Assembly (NCBI RefSeq): GCF_032594355.1
Contig: NZ_CP131061.1
Location: 1,831,113 to 1,895,112 of the forward strand
Reading direction: 5' to 3'
DNA: 64,000 nucleotides
Source of the DNA: Methanolapillus ohkumae
Lineage (GTDB): Archaea > Halobacteriota > Methanosarcinia > Methanosarcinales > Methanosarcinaceae
A program made the position numbers and the translations under genes. A model generated the notes under the pieces. It saw only the letters and a list, made by a program, of their open reading frames with translations, was not told the DNA's origin and ran no database searches. Shown one piece after another: positions 43,046 through 52,032 of this stretch (position 1 is its first letter; every line of letters starts with the position of its first letter).

Positions 43046-46000
43046 ATGAAAATTCAAAAAAATGATATTAAAATTGGATTTATTATTTTGATCGTTCTCT
43101 TGCTCGCACTTTTTTTTACGACTTGCCTGAGTCAAAAAACAAAAGAAACGTTGTGCGATTGTTCCATTTCAAATTCCGCCGGAGAAGGATTTATTTATCG
43201 CGGCGAGAACGGGCAAACTCAGGCAAATCCGCCCGCTGATCCGGTTCATGTCCTTCCGGGAGGCAACGGCCGGGGCCCTGACTTTTCAGCAGAACTCTAT
43301 GATTTTAAATATGATTCCGGAATCGGAACCCTTCGATTACTTGTCACTCCCAAAAAACCGATCTCCAACCCATTGGATATCAATACATATGTTGTCGGTT
43401 TTAGAAATATCAACAATCCGAATGATAACAATGTGGGAACGGTAACCCATGTGGAGGAATATACATCCGACCCAGCGGTTTATTTGGTTTCAATTCAAGG
43501 CACTCCGTTAAACACCCCGGGAAGCGGTCAATCCTACACCTATTCCATTTCAAACAGAACCGGACTTCCGGGAACCGTCAATTACCCGTTTGAATCCGGA
43601 ATCGGAACCAACGCAAATCCGTTTACAATAGAAAATATTGTTCAATTTGACGCCCTTCGATATTACACGAACAGCGATGCCGTCGCTTCTGAAAAATATT
43701 TCCAGCTGAATGTGGATTTGGAATATCCGGAGGATTGGAATAATGCATCAAATCCATTTGAACGGGCCGGAAATGATGATTCCGGGTGGTCCCCCATCGG
43801 CAGCGGCGACTTGGATGCTTTTGATGGAAAATTCAACGGAAACGACAAACAGATGACAGGTTTTTTCATTGACAAACCGGCTTTGGATTATGTCGGGATT
43901 TTTGGGTCAACCGCCTCCGCTTCAAAAATTGAAAATATCACGGTGGATTTGACCGGACAAAATATTGTCGGGAAGAGCAACGCCGGTAGTTTAGCCGGTT
44001 CAAATGGAGGATCTATTTCCAATGCTGAGATCGTTGTTGAAACAATCACTGGAAACGGCGGCAATGTCGGCGGTTTGACCGGCTCGAATTTCGGGTCTAT
44101 TTTCAATGCCAATGTCACTGTAAAAACCGTCACAGGACAGGGCGACAACGTCGGCGGATTTGCCGGCTATAACCTCGGAACGATTTCCACTCCCGATTCA
44201 TTTTCTGCCGGAACCGTAACGTCGACCGGTAATAATGTCGGGGGTTTTGTTGGCAACAATGCGGCCCTTATAGAAAATAGTGTAATTATTACATCCGGTA
44301 CCCTTGAAATGACCTCTCCGCTCACTTTCTCAAAACCCGTTTTTGGAAACAGCTATGTCGGCGGAATGATTGGACATAACACCGGAAAAATAACAAATAT
44401 GAGTTTAGAGAATGTGATTACCGTAACGAGCGAAGCAGCCGTAAGCGGGACGGGAGGAGGTGTTGGCGGTTTTATGGGTTATAACACCGCATCGGGAACA
44501 ACACTGAGTTACATCACAACACAAAATGATGTGACCGCCATGAACGGAGCGGGAGTTGGGGGCTTAATCGGCGTCAATACGGGAGATATCATGTATGCTT
44601 CAGCCTGCGGAAACGTCATTGGAAATCAAAAATCAGGTGGTTTGCTTGGAACAAATTCGGGAAATGTCTCCTATGTAAAAACCGTTAAAAAGGCGGATGG
44701 CACCGCCGGAAAAGTAACAACAACCGGGAGTTATGTCGGCGGACTGGTCGGTCAAAATTCCGGAAATATTTCCTATGCGGAAACCGTGACAAGTGTAGAG
44801 GGTGTCGCTTCGGTCGGTGGTTTGATTGGCCATTTTTCAAAAGGCAGTGTCTCCAATTGTCAAATCGGAACAAGTGAAACCCGAATTTCAATTCAAGGAA
44901 ACACAAGAGTTGGTGGTTTGGCCGGCAACAGCTCCGGAGATATTTCAAGTTCAGTTGTTTTTTCAAGCATTACGGCCTCTTCAAACAGTGTTGGTGGTCT
45001 TGTCGGCGATAATGAGAAGAATGGTCAAATTATTTACGATTCGGATTCCTTGGTGGATTCAAGCATTTCCGCACCAAGCAGTTCCACGCCAAACAGTTCT
45101 AATGTTGGCGGCCTTGTCGGCAACAATGCCGGAACAATGAAAATCAATTCTTCGTTTAGTCCGCTTTACCCTTTTTCCGGAAATGCGAGTGTTGGCGGAT
45201 TGGCCGGCAGTAATGGCGGAACGATTGAAATTAATGCTCCGCTGACTTTTTCAAAACCCATTTCCGGAAACAGCAGTCTTGGCGGGGTGATTGGTTACAG
45301 TACCGGAAAATTAACGAATCAAAGCGCCACCAATACGATTACCGTGACGAATGACGCTTCCGTAACCGGCACGGGAAGTGCGATCGGTGGTTTTATTGGA
45401 AACAGTAAAGCAGCCGAAATAACGTATTGTTATGTGACAACGCAAAACAATGTGACCGGAACCCATCTGGTTGGCGGTTTAATTGGAATTCAAAATATAA
45501 CTCCGGCAAACAATGTTAATGTTCACCATGTTCAATCTTCCGGCACCGTTCGCGCAACAATTTCCACTCAGGGAGAACATACCGGCTCTGCCGGTGGTCT
45601 CTTCGGACTTTTCGATAACGGAAATTTGAGTGATTCAACGACATCCTCTATTGTCGTTGGAGAAAATTGCCGTTTTGTCGGTGGATTGGTGGGTAATTCT
45701 ACGAATTTGACAATTGAAAATTGCTCGGCAACAGGGAGCGTTACCGGAAACCGTGATGTCGGGGGCTTAGTTGGGCGGATTTCAAACTCTACTTCCATCC
45801 AAAACAATTCCGCACATGGTTCTGTCATCGTAACAAATAGTGGAACTTCACCTCATATGGATGCGGGTGGCTTAATCGGAAGAGTGAGCAATTCCACCAT
45901 TCAAAATTGTTATGCGGAAGGGTCTGTTAATATGCCCAACATATCAACAGGTAGTTTTGCAAATGCCGGGGGATTAATCGGTAGCATAGCAAATGGTACA

Positions 46001-46381
46001 TCCATTTCGAATTGTTACGCATCCGGAGATGTGAAGGGGTATTCAAATATCGGTGGTCTTATCGGAAACAGTGACACCAGTTCCAAAATTTCATCCGGCG
46101 TTGCTTTAAACAGTATAATCGAAGGGACTTCAAACCGTCATAGAATTCTTGGGACAGGGGCACCGACGTTGCAAAACAATTATGCACTTCAAGGAATGAT
46201 CGGCGGCGGAACAAGTTTTGGTTTAACCGGAATAGATGGGGAGAATGTGAGTTCAACAAATTCTAAATCCGAAGAATTCTATGACGGAACTCTTCCATCT
46301 GCCCTGGCTTGGGATTTCACGACACCGGTTTGGAAATTCGTTAGTGGAAGCGATTATCCAAGGCTTTCTTGGGAAACGTAA
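43046..46381 (+). CDS. Giant GLUG-repeat surface protein
   Basis: A 1111-residue exported protein. The N-terminal helix IGFIILIVLLLALFFTTCLS is either a signal peptide or an anchor; the Cys in TTCLS could be a lipid site. Residues about 50-170 form a beta-sandwich-like region, then more than twenty GLUG units follow, for example GGLTGSNFGSIFNANVTVKT, GGFVGNNAALIENSVIIT, GGLIGVNTGDIMYASACG. It has no C-terminal anchor. Within the gene the block with SPLTFSKPVFGNSYVGGMIG and its later copy APLTFSKPISGNSSLGGVIG shows internal duplication. Probable adhesin (inference). Only a weak AAGG precedes the ATG. Stop is TAA. Confidence 0.85.
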   Translation: MKIQKNDIKIGFIILIVLLLALFFTTCLSQKTKETLCDCSISNSAGEGFIYRGENGQTQANPPADPVHVLPGGNGRGPDFSAELYDFKYDSGIGTLRLLVTPKKPISNPLDINTYVVGFRNINNPNDNNVGTVTHVEEYTSDPAVYLVSIQGTPLNTPGSGQSYTYSISNRTGLPGTVNYPFESGIGTNANPFTIENIVQFDALRYYTNSDAVASEKYFQLNVDLEYPEDWNNASNPFERAGNDDSGWSPIGSGDLDAFDGKFNGNDKQMTGFFIDKPALDYVGIFGSTASASKIENITVDLTGQNIVGKSNAGSLAGSNGGSISNAEIVVETITGNGGNVGGLTGSNFGSIFNANVTVKTVTGQGDNVGGFAGYNLGTISTPDSFSAGTVTSTGNNVGGFVGNNAALIENSVIITSGTLEMTSPLTFSKPVFGNSYVGGMIGHNTGKITNMSLENVITVTSEAAVSGTGGGVGGFMGYNTASGTTLSYITTQNDVTAMNGAGVGGLIGVNTGDIMYASACGNVIGNQKSGGLLGTNSGNVSYVKTVKKADGTAGKVTTTGSYVGGLVGQNSGNISYAETVTSVEGVASVGGLIGHFSKGSVSNCQIGTSETRISIQGNTRVGGLAGNSSGDISSSVVFSSITASSNSVGGLVGDNEKNGQIIYDSDSLVDSSISAPSSSTPNSSNVGGLVGNNAGTMKINSSFSPLYPFSGNASVGGLAGSNGGTIEINAPLTFSKPISGNSSLGGVIGYSTGKLTNQSATNTITVTNDASVTGTGSAIGGFIGNSKAAEITYCYVTTQNNVTGTHLVGGLIGIQNITPANNVNVHHVQSSGTVRATISTQGEHTGSAGGLFGLFDNGNLSDSTTSSIVVGENCRFVGGLVGNSTNLTIENCSATGSVTGNRDVGGLVGRISNSTSIQNNSAHGSVIVTNSGTSPHMDAGGLIGRVSNSTIQNCYAEGSVNMPNISTGSFANAGGLIGSIANGTSISNCYASGDVKGYSNIGGLIGNSDTSSKISSGVALNSIIEGTSNRHRILGTGAPTLQNNYALQGMIGGGTSFGLTGIDGENVSSTNSKSEEFYDGTLPSALAWDFTTPVWKFVSGSDYPRLSWET

Positions 46382-46961
46382 AAACCGCCATTGGTTTTTC
46401 GTTTTTCAATTTTTTTCTCTTTTTTTCTTTTTCTCTCATTAAATTTGTTTTCTGATTTTTTAAAAGATTAATTTTTCAATACACCTTTTGCTGCCTTTTT
46501 TAGAACTATTAAAAGCGGTATTTTTGTTTTTATTTTTAAAACGATGTCAGAAGAGTTAAATCAAGTAAATTTGTTCAAAAAACAATATTATTTTTGTAAA
46601 GTGGCTGCGAATACAATTTTTAAAATTTAATAAACAAAAAAAGATATGTAGGATGTTTATTAAAAATGTTTATTTGAAAAAATTAAAACTGATTTGTCGC
46701 CTATTTAAACTTATTAGTCGTTTGAATATATTTGGAAAATCTCTGATTTTTTTAAATGATGGGAAAATTAATATAATACTTAATTTAATTAATCAAAAGA
46801 GTTGAAATCAAACGTATTTGATTGAGACTTGAATTGACGCCGGCGGAAAATCCGGCGCCAATTTTTAGTGAGTGAATCAAAACTGAGAAGTCCGATTCGC
46901 TCACATATTGGTTTTAGAGTATTTAAAATAAACTCAGTAAAACAATACTGTGAGGAATAAA
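46382..46961 (+). promoter_or_regulatory. Spacer and structured leader of the secreted gene at 46962
   Basis: 46382-46555 is T-rich with no gene. From about 46556 the sequence matches the minus strand at 4775-4359. It contains a TATA-like AATTAATATAATAC (46766-46781), palindrome ATCAAACGTATTTGAT (46807-46822), hairpin TTGACGCCGG/CCGGCGCCAA (46834-46862), stem GTGAGTGAATC/GATTCGCTCAC (46868-46904) and the ribosome site GTGAGG. The coding regions behind the matching leaders are not homologous here, so the leader has moved or been kept as a module. Confidence 0.7.
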
Positions 46962-47837
46962 ATGAAAAATAACTGTTTAAAATTTGTCTCATTATTGATA
47001 GTTTTAATGATGACATTGTGTTTGATCCCAACAACAATAGCTGAACAAAATGTAAATGATGTAAAAGTGCACGACTTATCAGAATTACATCTAAACTTTG
47101 ACATTAGTAGCATCGATGCAAGTAATATTTCTGAAAAAGAAGCAACCAAGATGTCAGAAACTGCAAGATTAGCAATTGAAAAAGAAATTGAAAAAGAAAT
47201 TGAAGCATCTGTTAAAGGATTATCGCGCAATCCATCCCAAACAAAAGTTGCACAAGCCGTAACTCTTGGTAGAAATACATCATTTTCAACAGCTGACACA
47301 TTAAATTATTCGACAAGTAAATGGGGAGTTAGTTTAAAAACCGTAACAAATTCTACTTCAAGTACATCCTCCAAAACTTCACAAGAATTTGCTTTTGCCT
47401 ATCCGGGTGTCGGTGGATGCGGTGCTTGGGCCTATGTAGGACAAAAATTTAATGTTAGTGGATCCGGTTCGCAGAATGCAAATATAAGAATGATAGGAAC
47501 GATTAGTGGGGATACAGAAGCTTTAGGAGGAGCTACCGCTGGCAGCAAAGCTGAACTTGTTATTTACGATTTTACTACGGGGACATCTTACAAAGAAACA
47601 ATATATAATCAATCAAGATCCATAGCTGGCGTTTCCAGAGTAAATCAAAGTTTCAATGTTGGAAAAACAGTTCTATTGCAGGGCGGCCACCAGTATGTTG
47701 CTTATTTATTGATTGAAGGAACTGCTTCAGCTGTTGTTGCTGGAGAGGCTGGATCTGATTTTGGTCCATGGGATGGAGGAATTGGCGATCCTGCATTCCA
47801 GGGTGTAAAATATTCAATAATTTATATTGATTTTTAA
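46962..47837 (+). CDS. Secreted protein of unknown function
   Basis: A 291-residue protein with a signal peptide (CLKFVSLLIVLMMTLCLIPT, cleavage near IAEQN). A charged helical region (EIEKEIEASVKGLSRN) is followed by a beta-rich domain with YPGVGGCGAWAYVGQKFNVS and GGHQYVAYLLIEGTASAVVA, a jelly-roll-like pattern. The family is not recognised. ATG 46962 is chosen because GTGAGGAAT upstream is the ribosome site. It shares its leader with the two secreted paralogs near 4.4 and 7.5 kb but not their protein sequence. Stop is TAA. Confidence 0.75.
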   Translation: MKNNCLKFVSLLIVLMMTLCLIPTTIAEQNVNDVKVHDLSELHLNFDISSIDASNISEKEATKMSETARLAIEKEIEKEIEASVKGLSRNPSQTKVAQAVTLGRNTSFSTADTLNYSTSKWGVSLKTVTNSTSSTSSKTSQEFAFAYPGVGGCGAWAYVGQKFNVSGSGSQNANIRMIGTISGDTEALGGATAGSKAELVIYDFTTGTSYKETIYNQSRSIAGVSRVNQSFNVGKTVLLQGGHQYVAYLLIEGTASAVVAGEAGSDFGPWDGGIGDPAFQGVKYSIIYIDF

Positions 47838-48016
47838 AGGTAATAGAAAAATTGAATGGCAATGGAATGATGTTTATCATTTTAGATGAATTCGTTTTAT
47901 TGCTTTTTTATTTTTTACATTTTTAATTTAAATGAAGCATTTTTCCTGTTTATTGCAATAATAAATTCTTTCAAAAATCTAATTAATTATATTATGCATC
48001 ATGAGAGGGATTTCCT

Positions 48017-48667
48017 TTGAAAAAAGAGAGAGGCGAATACTTAAAAGAAATGCGTTCGACAAACGATAAAAACATTGCTATATATCTGTTGTCTGAAATA
48101 AAAACAAAAATTTGTAATAGCTTTTCTTTTTATCTTTTCTTTTTATTCATTGTGATTTTTCCTGGTCTTTATGCCATTCTTGAATTGGTTGGTATGGTTT
48201 TATCACCAGGTTCCTACGACTCTTTATTTATTTCTCTGATCAATTATTTAATGATATTATTTGTAATATTTATTTTTACATCTGTCATTAGAGGACTTTA
48301 TGACACGTATTTATTGTACCTTGAAAGACAAGAAATGTTAAAAATATTTAATGAAAATATGGACGACTATTTAAATCAGGAAAATAAAGATATGAGGTCT
48401 GGTTCAAATCCATATTATAAATATTTGTACTATTCGGAAAATAAAGAAAAAGCTTTTACAATTATAGATAAAACAAGAAAATGGAAGAATAAGTCACTAT
48501 TGTCGAGTATTTCTCTTTTTATTATTACATTGTTATGTTTGATATGGTTTAATTTTTTTGTTTCGTTCTTCTTTCTCATTGTAGCAATTTGGGAATTATT
48601 CATTTATGTAACGAGGTCTCAAGAATACAAAAAATCTTTAGAATTTTTTAATAGTAAATGGGGATGA
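48017..48667 (+). CDS. Membrane protein of unknown function
   Basis: A 216-residue protein with about four membrane helices in two pairs (SFYLFFLFIVIFPGLYAILE and LMILFVIFIFTSVI, then SISLFIITLLCLIWF and FFLIVAIWELFIYV) and a charged cytoplasmic loop of about 60 residues. It begins with TTG 48017, six bases after GAGAGGG; the nearby ATG 48001 is in another frame. No family recognised. Stop is TGA. Confidence 0.6.
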   Translation: MKKERGEYLKEMRSTNDKNIAIYLLSEIKTKICNSFSFYLFFLFIVIFPGLYAILELVGMVLSPGSYDSLFISLINYLMILFVIFIFTSVIRGLYDTYLLYLERQEMLKIFNENMDDYLNQENKDMRSGSNPYYKYLYYSENKEKAFTIIDKTRKWKNKSLLSSISLFIITLLCLIWFNFFVSFFFLIVAIWELFIYVTRSQEYKKSLEFFNSKWG

Positions 48668-48790
48668 TTTTAACTAATTTATTTAACTCCAGATAGCCTA
48701 AATTATTGACCAAATTCTTTCCATTCTTCCCATTTTTTCAACTTCTTTTTCTTTAATACAAATCCATCCGCCTCTTTTCATCACATGGTA

Positions 48791-48800
48791 TTTAAATAAT
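48791..48800 (+). promoter_or_regulatory. TATA box of the second bactofilin-like gene
   Basis: TTTAAATAAT centred 25 bases before the ATG at 48820, with no ribosome site, which fits a leaderless transcript as for mfnA. Confidence 0.45.
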
Positions 48801-48819
48801 TAAAAGTGTTTTTAGTATC

Positions 48820-50427
48820 ATGACTTCCAAACCAAAGATTCGTTTTTACCCTTCTTCTAACACTTACGTTATTCCCAAAGGTTCTTTTTTTGAGGACAGC
48901 ATTCTGATTCACGGAAATTTAATTGCCGGCCCCGGTGTTCACTTCTGGAAAAATGTGATTGTCGAAGGAAACGTTCAGTTGGGAAAGGGCTGCACGCTTG
49001 CCGGAAATTTAAAAGCGGTCAATGTCATCGTTGGCGCGAAATCCAAAGTCGGCGGCAAAATTACGGCGGATTGGAACACCTCCGTTTTTCAAAATTCGGA
49101 AATCGGCTCCATTGAATGTCTGGGGCATTTGGTGATTATGAATGGCTGCGTTGTCGGGTATGCGAACGCCGAAAAAACCATGGAAATTCTTGGGAAAGCC
49201 GACATTAAGAAAATCGGACGGGTCACCAAAGTGACCGTTCGCACGAATGAGGTTTTGCCGGTCCCGGAAGAGAAAGATATTCCTGCAGAATTTGAAAACA
49301 TGGATGACGGTCCTTCCGGCAAAATGAATTTTGAAGTCGAAGCAATTGAAATCGAAACGGCTACAGCCGAAACGATTGCAACCGAACCTGTTGCATTCGA
49401 AACTGTTGAATCCGAAACGATTGAAATTGATATAAAAACAGGAGCGGAAGAAAATTCTGATTTTGAAATCATTGAGCCGGAATCTTTGAAAATTGAAGAA
49501 GCCGAATTTAAAATTGAAGAAGCGAATGAATCGGCGGACACGATTTTCGCGGATGCCGGCGGCACCATCGGCGAAGATGAAACCGATGACGCGGAAATCA
49601 TTTCACATACGGAAAGCGGCATTGTGACCAAAACTGTCATTGAAACGGCATTTGGACCGGTGACGATTGAAGATTATGAATACGAAACGGAAGTCGAGTT
49701 TGATTTCGGATTGGAAGAAAATGGTTTGGAAAAGGAAGAGAGAAGCGAAAAGGAAACCGACAAGAACGCTTGCCCGAAATCCAAATTTTTAAAACACACG
49801 TCTCAAAAGTCCAAGCCGGTGGAGCCGGAAGACGACGATGCCGAAGTCTATGAAGATGAAAAAGAAAAAGATATGACCGGCTCGTATGTGAATTTTAACA
49901 AAAAAAGAAGAGCCGGCGGCGCCGAACTGATTTACGATGCCGAGCGGGACGGGAATTTTGACCCGACGCTTCCGGAAGATGAGGCGCGGCGGATTGAAAA
50001 CACGCACTACGGAACCGACAGTCGGTCGCCCAAATTTGCGACAAAAACAGAAACAGTTTCGCCGGCAAAATTCAAAGCTGCGCCCGATCCGTTTAGTCCG
50101 GCCACCGGGTGCGTGACCGACAAAAAAATCTACAAGCCGTATGATGACGGAAAAACGAGAGCTTCTCAGCCGTCCAAACAACCGGCAAGAATCGGAGAAA
50201 TTCCAATTTCCGAATTGATGAAAAAGGAAAAGGAAATCAAAAAACAACCGGCCGCTTCCAATGATTTTTACCGCTATCCGCCGGAATTTAGCGGGCGGAG
50301 CCGAGCCGGAGCCAAAACAAAAGTTCAATTGGATGAAACCGACCGGGAAGACGCGAAAAAGTGGTATGAGGAACGGCAGAGCGGTGTTTCCAAGACTTCT
50401 AAAAAGGAGTATCCGCCTTATATTTGA
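48820..50427 (+). CDS. Bactofilin-like polymer-forming protein with long acidic tail (2)
   Basis: A 535-residue protein. Residues 1-140 show bactofilin-like short beta repeats (DSILIHGNLIAGPGVHFWKN, VEGNVQLGKGCTLAGNLKAV, GAKSKVGGKITADWNTSVF). From 150 onward it is acidic and low-complexity (IEIETATAETIATEPVAFE), then basic toward the end with KKEKEIKKQP. It is related in architecture to the protein at 39384-41135, and the two could co-assemble (inference). Stop is TGA. Confidence 0.6.
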   Translation: MTSKPKIRFYPSSNTYVIPKGSFFEDSILIHGNLIAGPGVHFWKNVIVEGNVQLGKGCTLAGNLKAVNVIVGAKSKVGGKITADWNTSVFQNSEIGSIECLGHLVIMNGCVVGYANAEKTMEILGKADIKKIGRVTKVTVRTNEVLPVPEEKDIPAEFENMDDGPSGKMNFEVEAIEIETATAETIATEPVAFETVESETIEIDIKTGAEENSDFEIIEPESLKIEEAEFKIEEANESADTIFADAGGTIGEDETDDAEIISHTESGIVTKTVIETAFGPVTIEDYEYETEVEFDFGLEENGLEKEERSEKETDKNACPKSKFLKHTSQKSKPVEPEDDDAEVYEDEKEKDMTGSYVNFNKKRRAGGAELIYDAERDGNFDPTLPEDEARRIENTHYGTDSRSPKFATKTETVSPAKFKAAPDPFSPATGCVTDKKIYKPYDDGKTRASQPSKQPARIGEIPISELMKKEKEIKKQPAASNDFYRYPPEFSGRSRAGAKTKVQLDETDREDAKKWYEERQSGVSKTSKKEYPPYI

Positions 50428-50483
50428 TGTGAGGCGGCATTTTTTAAGTTTTAATTTTGGGTTTTGATGATGGATTTTTCTGA

Positions 50484-51455
50484 TCAAGACCCTGATTTTT
50501 CATCATTCTTTTTTTCATCATCTACCAAAATGACCGGTTTGAAATCATCAAAATCTTGGTTTAATTCCAGAATCAAAATATCTCTTGCCTTTTTTGTAAT
50601 AATCCAAAATCGTTGAGGAGTATACGGCTTATTTGCATCGTTCCCAAAATATTCAAATGTCAAATTAAAATCCAATGCATTCATGGTATCTGATTGAGAA
50701 TAAGAAACAGAGTCAATTACAAGCACATCATCTCCCATTAAATAACGTGTGCCATAAACTTCTGTTTCAGGTCTTACAGGAGGCATCAAATGTGTTGCCA
50801 AAAGTTGAAAATATTTTACTTTTTCGATTGCATTTTTCTTTTTGTTACGAACCGGACGAATTTGAAAACCTGATAAATTGTATTTATGAAGAACGTCAAG
50901 GGCTTTTTCACTCACAATAATTTCGCCGTTATATGTTAGAGCATAATCAATGCCTTTTAATTTCTTAAAATCAATAATCATGTCTTCCATCTGGATCCCA
51001 ATTAACAGTCCTCTATTTTCTCTTTTGGGGTAACTGAATTTCGTACCGTCCGTTTTTCCTCCAAAATTATAATGCTTTTTATATTGGCAACAAATATAAA
51101 AAACGTATTCCCTGGATTCTATTTCGTTGTCTATTCGTATTTCTTCATCATTTCTTATCACAAACTTATTAACAATTAAAATGAGCAGTAAACTGATAGT
51201 CATTGAAAGAGCCATACTTAGAAATCCATAAAATAGTGTTATATTTTCAAGATTTACAAAATAATTTGGATTAAAAGTGTAAACAGAAAATGACAAAAAA
51301 GCAGTTGTCATAGAAAATACTGGAATTGTATAAACGAGTTTAATCCAAAAAACATCATATTTTTCATTAAAAACCACCAGAAAATCTTTTTTTGTCGAAA
51401 AATAAATTCCCGGAATGAGCGAAATCAGAAAAACACCATAAATTAAAAAATTCAT
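50484..51455 (-). CDS. Rhs cassette 1 large partner (candidate immunity protein)
   Basis: A 323-residue protein with about four N-terminal membrane helices (LIYGVFLISLIPGIYF, LVYTIPVFSMTTAFLSF, FYGFLSMALSMTISLLLILI) and a soluble C-terminal domain of about 200 residues. Conserved stretches in all cassettes are MEDMIIDFKKLKGIDYAL, GEIIVSEKALDVLHKYNLSG and PQRFWIITKKARDILILEL, ending FKPVILVDD. The soluble part loosely resembles Imm11/DUF1629-type immunity proteins, but I cannot confirm this. Its ATG overlaps the stop of the small partner by ATGA. Stop is TGA. Confidence 0.65.
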   Translation of the reverse strand: MNFLIYGVFLISLIPGIYFSTKKDFLVVFNEKYDVFWIKLVYTIPVFSMTTAFLSFSVYTFNPNYFVNLENITLFYGFLSMALSMTISLLLILIVNKFVIRNDEEIRIDNEIESREYVFYICCQYKKHYNFGGKTDGTKFSYPKRENRGLLIGIQMEDMIIDFKKLKGIDYALTYNGEIIVSEKALDVLHKYNLSGFQIRPVRNKKKNAIEKVKYFQLLATHLMPPVRPETEVYGTRYLMGDDVLVIDSVSYSQSDTMNALDFNLTFEYFGNDANKPYTPQRFWIITKKARDILILELNQDFDDFKPVILVDDEKKNDEKSGS

Positions 51456-51937
51456 TGGGATTCACCTGTTTCTAACCTTTTTCTTTTTTTTTCCATTTCT
51501 TCGGATTTCGGTTTCATAACTAAAATATACAACAATTTAGAAAATAAAGCATATAATAAACATGAGGAGGAAAGACTCAGCAAAGTAATTGAATATAAAT
51601 TTTCTAATCCGATTAAACTTAAAAAATCAGATTGTAAATACAAAATGTAATCTATAATCTGCCACAAAAAAAGTATGTTAAATATATGTGCAATAAAAGA
51701 TAAGAGCACTGTCATTCCCGAAGGATACATTATTTTTGTTTTTTTCACTCTTGCATAAAGTATTCCACATTGCGATAAGCAAAAAGTTATTGAAAAAACA
51801 TATATCAAAATAAAAAGCAAGGTAAAAGATATTGGGCCTTTAAAAAAAAGGTATAAAAATAGAAATAACATGAATAAAATAGCGTATGTTTTTATATTGT
51901 AAAGTCTTGAAAAATAATATTGTGCTTCTTTTGTCAT
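51452..51937 (-). CDS. Rhs cassette 1 small partner, four-helix membrane protein
   Basis: A 161-residue protein starting MTKEAQYYFSRLYNIKTYA with four membrane helices (ILFMLFLFLYLFF, FTLLFILIYVFSITF, MTVLLSFIAHIFNILFLW, and YSITLLSLSSSCLLYALFSK). The tail is basic (EEMEKKRKRLE). It is between the Rhs fragment and the large partner, with which it overlaps by ATGA. AGAGGAAAAGG lies before the ATG. Probable role: membrane immunity or export partner of the Rhs C-terminal domain (inference). Stop is TGA. Confidence 0.65.
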   Translation of the reverse strand: MTKEAQYYFSRLYNIKTYAILFMLFLFLYLFFKGPISFTLLFILIYVFSITFCLSQCGILYARVKKTKIMYPSGMTVLLSFIAHIFNILFLWQIIDYILYLQSDFLSLIGLENLYSITLLSLSSSCLLYALFSKLLYILVMKPKSEEMEKKRKRLETGESQ

Positions 51938-52004
51938 TCCTTTTCCTCTTCAAACATCAGTCAGAAATGTTTATTTTAATTTTATTTTAATTTGAAATGG
52001 TTTA

Positions 52005-52025
52005 GGCTGTGAAACTTTCACAGCC
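52005..52025 (-). terminator. Hairpin after Rhs cassette 1
   Basis: Perfect 8-bp stem GGCTGTGA, loop AACTT, TCACAGCC, directly after the Rhs stop and before the small partner. A hairpin occupies the same place in all four cassettes with different sequence. Confidence 0.5.
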
Positions 52026-52032
52026 CACATTA

